Of a stretch of DNA of 64,000 nucleotides, positions 35,481-47,748 are shown in pieces (within the stretch, counting starts at the first letter, position 1; each line of letters opens with the position of its first letter). The DNA lies in assembly GCA_947561585.1 (NCBI GenBank), contig CANNZV010000426.1, forward strand, positions 542,414 to 606,413, read 5' to 3'. Below the pieces are notes generated by a model. It was given only the letters and a program-made list of their open reading frames with translations. It had not been told where the DNA came from and ran no database searches. The translations under genes and the position numbers were made by a program. The DNA comes from Caprella mutica. Taxonomy: Eukaryota; Arthropoda; Malacostraca; Amphipoda; Caprellidae.

Positions 35481-37374
35481 GTGATTATTTATTAATAACT
35501 TTATACTAAAAAAAAAAAATCTTAAATTCATAATAGTGAATATGTAAGATATTCATGTTGCATTTATGAGAGTTTTCAACGAATGACACTGTGTAACAGT
35601 CATGAATTGAAGAAAGAGGCAGAGAATTTTTCGATACGAACAGTTGCAAATTGGATGATGACCAAGTTTTTTTCCTTTTTGTTTCGTTGAAATTCACTGT
35701 TTTGTAGAATAGCACTAGATAGGGATAACAATGTAGTCTTAGATTGTTTATTAATATAATTTGCAATATGTTTTTGCACCCTGTTTGTTCATTTTCCTCT
35801 TACTTCCGCGATTACTAGATTCTCATTCCGTAACATTCCATTAAAGAGTCTCTTTCATTCCATTCACGGCGTCTCTTTCTAATCTGACTGCTAGATCTAT
35901 ATTAAGGTCTTTTCTATTTATTTTCCGATCAACGAAATCTCTTTTCGTCACATTCCTTGCTAAGGATTTTTTTTTTGCATCCATGAGCGTTGTCTCCCAC
36001 TGGTGGTAGTTAATTCTTTCATGGAGTCTCTTTCCTTTCTAACTGTTACTTCAAGCCCCATATATATTCAATTTCTTTTCAATATCAGCGATATGGCCTA
36101 AAAACTTTCAATTAAATTGATTGGCAATTGTAAATTATTTCGTCCAAATACTTTACAATTGGTAATTGTAAATACACAACTTATGGTTTCTGTAGTTTCT
36201 GAAATACTGAATTCTTAAATACTGACTGTTCATATCCACTCCATGGTGATACACGGTTATTTATTTTGCTAGTATTAAAATTTGCAAATATTCAGAGTAC
36301 TGGTAATAATTAATTAAACTCTTATATAGTTACTTGTATATAATTTTTTTAACATCTATTGAGTTCATTATAGTTGTATCAACTATTTTTTTTAACTGTA
36401 GCTTTTTGTTTATAGACTAGTTTGGAATTCTGGACTCATTAAATCATTAAACTAAAAAAACGTTTAAACTCTTAAAATTTACTGACATATAACTTGCCGC
36501 TAAAATGAGAGTTTCTACAATATTTCATTAGTCTAGCTTGTGACATTCATATTTGAACATTTAAATAAAAATTAAGTAGTTTAGTGACATTGTTCAGTAT
36601 TTTCAACTTATTGTCTTTCATTTTTTTATTTTACAGTTTCGTTCTTAGCATCTCCTTTGACAAAAACGTTTAAGAAACAAATCGAATAAAATCAAATTCT
36701 TCCTTCCATTTTTGAAGCAAATATGTATTATCCTTTTTCAGTACAATTTATGTTTCCATAGGGCTACAATCTTATTTTAAAAAATGACCAATATTTAATT
36801 ACAAGAAATTAGTAAAATTCAATTATCTCTTTTGTAGAGTTCTTTAGATTCGTTTAAATTAATTCGACTTTTTTCCAATTAGTTTGTAATATAGTCCTTT
36901 GTAGCATTAATTGTAGTAAGTATTCTACGGATTGGAATTAGACTTTATCTAACAGTTAGTCTCGAGTAATGGATGATAAATGTAGCGTTTCTATAAAACC
37001 ACGTTTCTAATGCTAAACATCTATTCAACCTTATCTTGCAATTTCCAAAAATAGCTTTGTTGTCTTTTTTTCACTCATTTTAAAAATTATCCTTTTCTTT
37101 CCATCGTTCGCGGTATAACCTCTTAATTCATCAACATAGAGAAAAAATTAAAAATATTAGATCGAGGTGTCACTCTTTTTAGTCCTTTGGGTAAATATTT
37201 TGTAAGTTTGATTTTTAAAATTCGAAACACACTATGATCACAGTAAGGATTTCAATCTATCTGTGTTCTACTTCCCATTAATCTTGTTTCCTATCAAATC
37301 TTGTTTCTTCCTTGCCACTCGAATGTGGATACTATTAACATAACCAAATGTGCTTCGAATACACATTGTTCAGG

Positions 37375-37725
37375 CTTTTGGATGATAGCGCTAAGGTTAT
37401 GCTCTTCAACTACGAGGTCTTAGATTTTGTGTTAGGTAGACTCGTAGGCTTCATTTACTATCACCTCTTCATTTTCCTTTTCCATCCGTGAGTGCAGCCA
37501 CCGGTGCTTGCGTCCCGTTTCATCTCATTCCTTGGTAAGTGACTGCATTCACGGAGTAGCTTTTCTGCATCCATGAGCGTTGTCACCAAGGGTGGTAAGT
37601 GCCTTTGTTCATGGAGCCACTTTCCTTTCTAACTGCTCCTTCTAGTCCCTTGTATTTAATTTCCTTTTACGTCAGCGATATAGTCACGATATGACTGAAG
37701 CAGGACGTTAAACCCCTACTAAAAT
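37375..37725 (+). repeat. SINE-like dispersed repeat
   Basis: One of the least diverged copies: GATAGCGCTAAGGTTATGCT, CCATCCGTGAGTGCAGCCAC, and the end GACGTTAAACCCCTACTAAA. It has no counterpart in the 0.5-5.1 kb segment, so it is younger than that duplication. Confidence 0.65.
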
Positions 37726-39983
37726 AAAAAAAATATTATAGTATGAGATTAAAATAAAATCTATTCAATTTGTTTTATCTTGTTAATAATTGTTTGTAGC
37801 GTAATTCTAAGTCAATATCAGAGAGTATTTAATCAATTTGTTTGCAATTATTTTCAGATTCAATTCATTCTCTGTGATATCCATTTATTCATGCTTATCA
37901 CTTTTAGATTTTCAACGACATTTCTCCGTGAAAAGGAAGTGCATAAAATACCGAACTAATTTGTGTATTTTATTTATTGCTATGCGTTTGAAAAACTTTA
38001 ATCTTAGGTAAATATAGAATTAATTGTATATTGTAAGTTCATGTTAATCATTCAACCCTAAGCTTTTAAAAATTGTTCTAAGATTGATACTTCATGTAAA
38101 CTAGTACTAATTAGAAATCCTTTATTTTAGTAAGAATTGTATCGGGTAGTTTTTACTTTAGAATTAACCTGCAAGTGTATTTAGTCGTGTAGTAGTTTTT
38201 AAAAAAATTCCATAATTTAATTGTTATCTTTAACTTTTGTAAAACACTATTTTTAATAAATATAAAATAATTATCTATTTTCTATTATTGATCCTTTATT
38301 TATCTTAGTAAAAAACTAATATTTTATTATAGAGATAGAACTTCAAGTTTAAGCACCAAAACTGCAGAAGGTAGCTACAGTTAGTTCTCTTCAGAAACTT
38401 TCCTTTGTTCATCTCATAGAACTTTGTAACTTATTTTATTGTCAACGTTGGCGATGTGGCATTTATTAATAAAAGTAATGATCACTTCAGTTATTTTTAA
38501 TTCACGATATCACTGCTTGTTAATTGGTTGTGCATGCATTTAATATATAAAAATTTTAAACTGAAAAGAATCAGTTCACTTGATAAAAAATTCATCAAAT
38601 TACTGCATTTAAAATCTAAACTAAATAGATTAAGTTACAACTTAGTCACAGCTTTATTTTATTCTTTAGCCTAAAAGAATAACTTCAATAAAAGATAGAA
38701 AGTATCGGTATTGCCGTATAGGTAATTACTTATTTATAAGTTGCTGAAAATAGAGAAAAACGCTTGTCAGCAACTTGATGATTGTTGTCATTAAATTGAG
38801 ACGTAAGATAAATTATAATCATTTTAAAAACACAAATTTTAATAACTTCCTCATTTGGCCAATATATTGAATGAATTAAAAAAGATAATACACACAAAGG
38901 ACTTCGAAAAAGAAGAGAAACTTGTCTTATCGACGAAATTAGTCATCACTATTAATTTATTGAAATTCTGAATGCAAAAAATCTCCGGATTATAACCAAG
39001 ACTGGTTAAATTATTTAAATTCCAGCAAAATATTTAAATGTAAAAAAAATGCGAAGCTATTAAAAATCGTATCTTTAGACGATTAAATGCTCTTGTGTGA
39101 ATGATTATAATATAAAATATTCGTGGAATAAGATTTGACAAAACTATAAGTAAAACTATAGACATTTACTACAAAGTTGAAACGTGTATTATAGTTTTAA
39201 TAATATAGCCTATAGGAAAACAAATAATTTAAAGGTGTAAAAGAAGCGAAGTTATTTAAAATCATATCTGAAGAGGATTAGTTTAATGTTCTTGTGTGAA
39301 TGGTTGTCATAAATAATATATTTGGAATTAATGAGATTTGATAAAGCTAGAAATCTACTTTTACCTCAAATTCGAATAGTTATTAGTTTCAATATTAGAA
39401 CGACAATTGGTCGAAAGTAAATTGCATAAAAACATAAAGAGTAAATCGTACGAAATATTATATACCAAGGTTAATTGAATGGAAAATTTCAAAATTATAA
39501 TTATTTATTTCAAATTATAAAAATTACATGTATTCATTACAAAATGAACATTGCATGGATGATACAAATGAAACTATATGTTTATACTTTAATTTAAATA
39601 ATACAAAAATAATATCTAATCACTTGTCAGAAATCAGTATAAATCACCCCCCACCCCCGTCCCTCCTCTAGATACACATATCTAATCCCCCATTTCACCC
39701 AATTAACCCAGCATTTTACCCCAACAATAGGCTCCTCCTTCTTGGGGGATTTTTGAACGCGGAGGAATACTCTCTAAAATGCCATATGCAAAAAATAAGA
39801 AAGGTCAAAAATGCTAAAATAGCATACTACAACAGCTGACGGATACACTTTTCCGTGATTGTACACATTAGAATTTAATTTCCTTTTTTTGTAAAATAAC
39901 TTTTAATTCCATGGAAATAAAAATTGTAATCAAATTAAAAGGAGGCTGCAGTTCAGAATAATTATGGATTTACATTGAATTAA

Positions 39984-40060
39984 AGTCTTTTTGCCAAATG
40001 TCCGTTCGGCCAAATTTACGCCAAATATACTTTCGGCCAATTATCATTCGGCCAAGTGTC
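39984..40060 (-). repeat. TTTGGCCGAA cluster, right
   Basis: Several units of TTCGGCCAAAT type (CAAATGTCCGTTCGGCC and others), the inverse of the left cluster. Together they could be the ends of a 7-kb element, or two separate inverted copies of a small repeat. Confidence 0.65.
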
Positions 40061-40229
40061 CGCGCACGGTCTGCTGTTACAATTTTTATGAGCTCAATTG
40101 TCATAGGGCTCAATTATCTTGGTCAACGTAAGAATATTCGGTCAACGTAAGAATGCACATTGGCTATAGTTTTAACGATACACACGGCAATTGAAATTTA
40201 ATTATAACACATGCGCGTTATATAACTGA

Positions 40230-40775
40230 AGGACGTCCGAACTGGTGCACTAAGAGAAAATAAAAGTCGTAACAAGGTCACCATAAGTGAACCTGCGGAA
40301 GGATCATTATCGAATCAAAACACAAAAAAGTCTCTATCTCTCACACCACTCTCTCGCAAGAGAGAGAAAGACGTTGATGAAGGTGGTTATATTCGTGGTC
40401 TCTCGAATCCAGAAGAATACAAATAAACAGTGCTCAGTGAATATGGAATTTACGTACCTATCAAGTATATCTTGAGAGTCTCCTTAGCGATAGCACTCTC
40501 TTACGATAAAACCAATACAACAACTCTGAGTGCTGAACCACTTGCTCTGTGGAAGCTATGAAGACCATAGCCAGCTGTGAGAAGTGCTGTTAAACAGTTC
40601 TCCTTTGTCGAATGCATATTGCGTCCAGTCTAAAAAGTTTGACCACCTGTAGCCAAGGCTTGACTCCGTAAGTCTTGCGAGATAAGTTCTATCTCTCGCA
40701 GTTACAGACGACAAGGAGCGGTTAGTAACTCGTGCCTCACGAAAGTTGACGGGGCACTTCTGTTCATGTTTTAAA
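40230..40775 (+). pseudogene. rDNA fragment: 18S 3' end plus ITS1
   Basis: AAAAGTCGTAACAAGG, then GAACCTGCGGAAGGATCATT (ending 40309), is the universal 3' end of eukaryotic 18S rRNA. Only the last 60-80 nt of 18S are present. The bases between the two motifs (TCACCATAA) differ from the usual consensus, which favours a pseudogene. The following roughly 465 bp, GC-richer with hairpins (CTCTCTCGCAAGAGAGAG), is probably ITS1. I see no 5.8S. Its right boundary is a guess. Confidence 0.75.
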
Positions 40776-43038
40776 CACTAATCCATATCTAGTTATATGC
40801 AGGTAATTCTCGATTTATATCATGTGATTGGACCGGATAAATAGAGGTGGAAGATAAGTAGAGATACCATATTTGGTTTAAAAGAAATATGAACCTGTTA
40901 TTTTAGGGGAAACTTCAGAATTTTTTATTTTATTTTAATATAATTAGAGGGATAATAAATAACTTTTTTATGAAAGCTCTTTTCCCTTTCATTCATATTT
41001 ATTTAAAATATATTAAGAAAGTAAGCAGTTGAAGCAAAATATCGTTCTGAATTTTTCTTACAAGGAATGTTGCAGTATACAGGACGAATGAGATAAGTGG
41101 ATGAATTGAGACGTTGGAGATTAGCAGAAGCAAACTCTCCTCCGTTATGCTTGACGCTTATACCGAGAGGAAAAATTTCCAATTTAAGCGATACTCTTCA
41201 AGCATTGATGTACATATTCCATGTACATCCCATGGTTCATCTTTCACCATGTTCGTCACTAGGAGTGTGAAAATATTCTTTTTGATATGCTTCATACTCT
41301 TTGGAAAAATAATATGCTCAATTCATTAAAGTACTGCAATTCGATTGATAAATCTGATAAGTAGGGTTGTGACATTGCATATTATGCATATGCAGATGAA
41401 ACGTGCATATGCATGTATGCAAATGTAAAAATGCATATGCAAATAAGAAAATGAATGCATGCATTTAAAAAACATAGAAAATTAAAAAAAAAAAAACATA
41501 GAAAATTGCCCAGATAGAAATAAAAGAAGTAGCTACAGTGCTTGAAACTAGAAAAAATATATTGTACATAGAATTGAAGAAAGTAAATATAAAATGAACT
41601 GAAATAGACACTTAATTACTGTTCTCAGGCAATGAAACGATCATTTTAATTTTGTTAGGAGCAATAGCACTATTTCTGATTTTCGGTCATTCATAAACCA
41701 TATAGCGATATAGGTATATACGGATAGCGATAGTACCTTGAACTTTGTTCTAGCATTCAACTTCATTCCAGCAAGGTCCTTTTTGTAGTGGGTTTTCTCC
41801 TTCATTCTTTTCACTTTCTTCCTATTATTCTTTGGGGACGGTAGGCTTCAATGGACAGAACTAACTTTGACTCACTCTTATTTTATATAAAACAAGTATC
41901 AATGACTATATATTTTTTATTTCGAACGAGACACTATTAACAATTTGTGTAAGATTTAAAAGTAGGATCGTAAATGGTACTGTACCGCACAAATAGAGCT
42001 CCACTTTGATTATTGTATAGTGCTATAATCTTGTAATGCTCCGTAAAAGTCTTTAAATTATTTTTTGTTGTACTTTCATGGTAACAAAATTGTAGTATCA
42101 TTCACCAGAAATAAAAAAATATTGTAATACTGATAAAAACAATGTCTTTAAAGGACAAAGATTAAAGACTTTTCAACATGGAACCGGAATTTGAGGAATA
42201 GAATTAAGATGGTCGGCGAAACTCTATTTTGTAATCCTTGATAGTAAGAGGTAGCCCTGAGCCTACGTTTAGTTCTAGAATTTAAACTGTCTAGCAACCA
42301 GTTTGCGCGAACACCTTGAATTCTACCAACGACTTGAGATGGGGATATATGTCTGCTGGCCGCTAGGATATATGGATCAGAAGAAACGAAAAAGTTAAAT
42401 TACGATTTACTACAAAACGTAATTAAAGAAAACGGAACTACAAAAATATATAGTTAAAAATAACGATGAATAGGTGGTCACTTTGATCATAGCCGTCTTT
42501 ATTATTATTATGAAGTCGGATATGCTGTGATACGATATTTACTATCAAATTATAAATAAAATCTCTAGACCGTGTGGATGCTCAGTGTAATGCGTTTTAT
42601 ATCAAGTTCAATATGCACTCTGATAATAAAAGTACGCAAACTATAAGCATCATAGGCTGGTACGGGTTTAATCAACGATTTGAAAATGATCGTTTTTTAT
42701 TCAGATGATTATGTATATTTTTTTCGAAAAAGGTAATTCAGGATATTATTTTAAGGAACAGGTTCGCACGAAAATAATAATTGATTATTCCATTACAAAA
42801 AAGTTGGTTATCAAGCATCTAACACCATTAGAAAAGACCTCTTTAGATCACGCACCACTCGTGTAATGTGATGTCCAGAGAATATTTTCTCCATGCAAGA
42901 ACATTTTAGCAGATGAAAGAAGAAAATTCGGACATTAGCAATCAGCTTAAACTACACTTGGATACCAATACCATGTCATGGTGAAATGAAAATCTTTGAA
43001 GAGTTTAAATAAGTTGTATTTTTTTTAATCGTGTCATA
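40776..43038. other. Non-coding, between rDNA fragment and hAT pair
   Basis: Only the truncated hAT end at 41362 is recognisable. Remaining frames are short. Nothing else supported. Confidence 0.5.
41362..41480 (+). mobile_element. Truncated hAT end
   Basis: Begins TAGGGTTGTGACATTGCATA and continues with GCATATGC motifs, like the left end of the element at 43047. No matching right end follows before 43 kb, so this is a fragment. Confidence 0.6.
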
Positions 43039-43046
43039 CTCATGAG

Positions 43047-44793
43047 TAGGGTTGTGACTTTGCATATCTTGCATATTGATGAAAAAATGCATATGCATAT
43101 AAAAAAAGCATATGCAAATCTTAAAATGCATATGCAAATCTTGAAATGCATATGCAAATCTTGAAATGCATATGCAAATTTTGAAATGCATATGCAAATC
43201 TTGAAATGCATATGCAAATCTTGAAATGCATATGCAAATAGAAATTCCATATGCAAATAGAAAATGCATATGCATTTTTTATTTTGCAAATGCATTTTCT
43301 ATTTGCACATGGAATTTCTATTTTATATACATATAAAAATTGCTTATTAAAATAAATTGATTAATGATAAACTTCTAAATAAATAAATGATAAACATCAG
43401 GCGAATGTATAAGCTAGAGCTAGATATTTATTCTACTTCAAAAATTTAAATATTATAGATTAGGTTATATTGAGGTGGGGAACTTGGTTGAACTCTGTTT
43501 CTTAATATTCCAGATAATTATTAGAGATAACTTCAAAAACTTCTACAGAGCAGAGAAATAATGAAAATATATCTTGCGTTCATAGATTTAACATTCTCAG
43601 TAATTCCAGCAACAATAGAGCAAATTGAGGCGTGAGGCAGGTTAATCTCAAAAGTGATCACTAGGGTTGTGACAATATTCTTTATGAAAATTAGGCTTTT
43701 ATGCTTTAAGCTTGATAAATAGGTTTTTATGCTTTATATATATATGCATTTTATGCCTTAAAAATATATTTCTTTATGCTTAAAATATGCTTTTTCATGC
43801 TTAAAATATGCTTTTCATGCGTTCAGGTTAGCGTTAAATGCTCAACCGTATGCGTTCAGGTTAGCTTTATATGTTCTAATTTCTTTGAAATAAGGCCAAA
43901 TGTAATTGGAAGTTTTCTTTGATGGTATACTTCGTTAATTAAACCAAAAACAAAATAAAAATAACTAATTTAATATCTTGATTTTTACTGGATATTTTTT
44001 TTTGGTGTAAATAAATGAGATATATATTACTATATAATATAGAATAGTTACACCTTTTTAATTTCTATAGAACTTTCTAATCAAAGAAAACGTGGAGGAA
44101 TAGGTTACAAGATCAAATTACTGAAAAAACAATAAGTTAAGTGTTGGTTTTAAATTGTAATACCACTGAATATAATCAATTTTTGACTAGATACTAGGTA
44201 AACTAATAAAATATTTGTTATATTATAACTAATATTATTTGAGGGGCCGTTGTAGGATTTGTATGGTATGGTCAGAAGAACGAATAATTTTGATCTTTTT
44301 TTAGTGGGTGACCGTTTAAAGATCGGGCGCTGTACGAGCTTTACCTGTATAAAAGATGCTTCATATTTATGACTTGTTAATGTACTTTGAAGCAGACTTT
44401 ATGAGAAGTGTTTTAATATATAAAAATTCACAATTTAAAGATATTAACTTTCATTCTACATCTCAGTGATTTATCATTTTAACAATTAATAAAAAAACAT
44501 TTGGTGAAAAATACATGGGCTTCTTAGTAACAGCCTATTTCGAGAAATAAATGGAAATCTAGAATGTCTACTTAACTGAAATACGTTTAATTTTTTTTAA
44601 TTAAAATTATTTTCTGCATATCTTTTGTATATGCGTTTTATAAATGGATTTATTTTGCATATGAGTTTTATAAATGCATATGCAATTTATAAAATGCATA
44701 TGCATTTTATGAAACGCATATTTCCAGCGAATATGCACTAAATTTTTATGTGCATACACTGTATAATATGCAGTGCATATTGTCTCAACCCTA
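43047..44793 (+). mobile_element. Non-autonomous hAT element, copy 1
   Basis: Starts TAGGGTTGTGAC and ends with the inverse, GTCTCAACCCTA. It is flanked by perfect 8-bp target duplications CTCATGAG (43039-43046 and 44794-44801). An 8-bp duplication and short terminal inverted repeats are diagnostic of the hAT superfamily. Subterminal regions are crowded with GCATATGCAAAT motifs. I see no transposase frame, so it depends on a source in trans. An internal TAGGGTTGTGAC at 43662 suggests a nested or composite structure. Confidence 0.88.
43110..43260. repeat. 20-bp subterminal array of the hAT element
   Basis: Six to seven units of ATGCATATGCAAATCTTGAA. Each includes the octamer ATGCAAAT and the palindrome ATGCAT. 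Subterminal motif clusters in hAT elements normally bind the transposase. Confidence 0.85.
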
Positions 44794-45084
44794 CTCATGA
44801 GGATTCAATCACATAGTCTGACAAAGCTCGGTCAAATTTACATTTGGTTAATAAAATGGATTCACTTATTCATTAGTGAGCTAAGAAAAATTGAAGTTAT
44901 TGGAATATAAGGAGATGAGATTTATGAAACTTTTCAATATTGAACACTGATCTGATTTCGACAAATTTACATTAATCTGAACTTGGTTTGCATTTTACAA
45001 TAATTTTGGCAAGTTTTAGTGGGCAACGGTCTTCTCAATACCTATATTTTTATTTTCTATTGTTATTTTGAAGATATTTATTAG

Positions 45085-46648
45085 TAGGGTTGAGACAATA
45101 TGCACTGCATATTTCGCAGTGTATGCACATAAAAATTTAGTGCATATTCGCTTGAAATATGCGTTTCATAAAACGCATATGCAAAATATATGCATTTATA
45201 AAACGCATATACAAAATATATGCAGAAAATAATTTTAATTGAAAAAAATTAAACGTATTTCAGTTAAGTAGACATTTTAGATTTCCATCTATTTTTCGAA
45301 ATAGGCTGTTACTAAGAAGCCCATGTATTTTTCACCAAATATTTTTTTTATTAATTGTAAAAATAATAAAACACTGAGATGTAGAATGAAAGTTAATATC
45401 TTTAAATTGTCAATTTTTATATATTGAAGAACTTCTTATAAAGTCTGCTTCCAAGTACATTAACAAGTCATTAATATGAAGTATCTTTTATAGAGGTAAA
45501 GCTCGTACAGCGCCTGATCTTTAAACGGTCACCCACTAAAAAAGATCAAAATTATCCGTTCTTCCGACCATGCAAATCCTACAATGGCCCCTCAAATAAT
45601 ATTATTTATAATTTAACCAATATTTTATTAGTTTACCTAGTATCTAGTCAAACATTGATTATATTCAGAGGTAATACAATTTAAAACCAACACTTAACTT
45701 ATTGTTTTTTTCAGTAATTACATCTTTGTCAACCTATTCCTCCACGTTTTCTTTGATTAGAAAAGTTCTATACAAATTAAAAAGAGGTGTAACTATTCTA
45801 TATTATATAATAATATATATTTCATTTATTTACACCCAAAAAAAAAATTAAGATAGTAAATTAGTTAGTTTTATTTTGTTTTTGGTTTAATTAACGAAAT
45901 ATACCATCAATGAAAACTCCCAATTACAATTGGCCTTATTTCAAAGAAATTAGAACATATAAAGCTAACCTGAACGCATATCGTTGAGCATATAACGCTA
46001 ACCTGAACGCATAAAAAGCATATTTTAAGCATAAAAAAATATATTTGTAAGGCATAAAATGCATATATATAAAGCATAAAAGCCTTTTTATCAAGCTTAA
46101 AGCATAAAAGCCTAATTTTCATAAAGAATATTGTCACAACCCTAGTGATCACTTTTGAGATTCAATTTGCTCTATTGTTGCTGGAATTACTGAGAATGTT
46201 AAATCTATGAACGCAAGATATATTTTCATAATTTCTCTGCTCTGTAGAAGTTTTTGAAGTTCTCTCTAATAATTATCTGGAATATTTAGAAGCAGAGTTC
46301 AACCAAGTTCCCACCTCTTTATAACCTAATCTATAATATTTAAATTTTGAAGTAGAATAAAAATCTAGCTCTTATTCATTCGCCTGATGTTTATCATTTA
46401 TTTATGTAGAAGTTTATCATTTGAACATCGTTAATCAATTTATTTTAATAAACACTTTTTATATGTATATAAAATAGAAATTCCATGTGCAAATAGAAAA
46501 CGCATATGCAAAATAAAAAATGCATATGAATTTTCTATTTGCATATGGAATTTTTATTTGCATATGCATTTTAAGATTTGCATATGCTTTTTTTATATGC
46601 ATATGCATTTTTTCACCAATATGCAAGATATGCAAAGACACAACCCTA
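45085..46648 (-). mobile_element. Non-autonomous hAT element, copy 2 (inverted)
   Basis: Same family as the copy at 43047 but in the opposite orientation, with perfect 8-bp target duplications TTTATTAG (45077-45084 and 46649-46656). Interiors match along their length. It is about 180 bp shorter, partly because it has fewer subterminal 20-bp repeats. The two copies are 291 bp apart and can pair as a 3.6-kb hairpin. Confidence 0.88.
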
Positions 46649-47456
46649 TTTATTAGTTACTCTATAAAGTATAACTATTCTATAGTGAACTTATGTCTAG
46701 TGAATTAAAGAAGCCCCTTTATCTTTAGTTAATGATGAAGTGCCATAAATTTTAGAAAACTAAAGGTATGGTAATTTGTTCACTATTCAGGTTACATCCC
46801 AACTCATTCAGTACACAGGAGTTCACGATTGAACAGAAAAATCTCTAAACAGGAGAAAAATATATTTGTTTCATGAAAATTGAATTTATTACTGAAAAGT
46901 ATTTTTTTTGACAACGAGAATGGTTTTTCATATTAGGAATATGCTTTATTTTAAATTAAATCATATGGAGACCTAAAATTAAATGAAAAGTTATTCTGCT
47001 CTCCGCAGCATTTTGGTTGATAAAGTGAGATTTAATTTGAAACGATAAATTGCCTTTAGAGCAGTGAAAGTAAATTAAAATCATGACAAGAATTTAAAAA
47101 ACCTCTCACAATGCAAATTACAACAGTTTGGCACACAATGGATGCCAAACTCTCCAGCAGAGCAACTGCTGCAGAACCTTATAGTTTAATTTCCTGTGGT
47201 TTATAATCTATAGGAAAAAAATGTTGAACGTTGAACAAAAACTTTTACTAATCATGAATTAAAACAGGTGGACTCTTACCAATTATAAACTAAATTATTA
47301 ATATTTTGCAGTTAAATATCACATTCACAATTACAAAAGTGACAATTTTACTTAAACTATAAGGAAATCACACTTCATTTCTAAAAGCTTATTTATATAC
47401 TGAAAAGAATTCCTTTCTTAAAATTATGACTTATTCATCCAACTGGATAACTACAC

Positions 47457-47462
47457 TTTATT
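47457..47462 (-). promoter_or_regulatory. Candidate polyadenylation signal of gene B
   Basis: AATAAA on the minus strand about 140 nt past the stop codon. It is the first clear hexamer I noticed there, but the region is AT-rich. Confidence 0.3.
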
Positions 47463-47603
47463 TATAAAAGCTATTTTAAAATACTAAAATAAATAGAGAG
47501 TTTGTTCTTAAATTTAGGATATCTTGATCCAACGGGAAAACTACACCATATTTCAAAATTAAAGCACAGTTTGTACATTTCCATCCTTTCCTCAAAAATA
47601 GGA

Positions 47604-47748
47604 TTACTTTTCGAACTTTAAACATTCCTCAAGTTCACGTAGAACCACTAGTATGTTAGCTAAATCGTTCTCCAGATCCGTATAGACTAGTTTATTCTCC
47701 TGAAGATATTTGATGGCTTTTTCCACTTGCTTCGCAGTGAATAAGGTT
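47604..47748 (-). CDS. Gene B exon 10: C-terminal helix and stop
   Basis: Acceptor ATTTTCAG. Encodes VEKAIKYLQENKLVYTDLEN and a following Leu/Glu-rich helix, ending with TAA at 47606-47604. It aligns with gene A exon 10 from the start and is 7 residues shorter. Confidence 0.84.

Larger units (their letters stand above)
33660..39400 (+). repeat. Duplicated non-coding segment, copy 2
   Basis: Collinear with 540-5100 but about 1.2 kb longer because of extra insertions (SINE-like copies, a MITE and AT-rich stretches). It is diverged by many substitutions and indels, so the duplication is not recent. I see no conserved reading frame between the copies. It lies between the inverted TTTGGCCGAA clusters at 33.0 and 40.0 kb. 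Confidence 0.8.

Noticed and set aside
40287..40475. 62-codon plus-strand frame over the rDNA fragment
   Set aside because: It overlaps the 18S 3' end and ITS1, which is non-coding RNA-gene sequence.
42976..46708. Met/His/Cys/Ile-rich small frames (MHMHF, AYAFQDLHMHF and similar)
   Set aside because: Translations of the GCATATGCAAAT repeats at the hAT ends. They are present on both strands and not genes.
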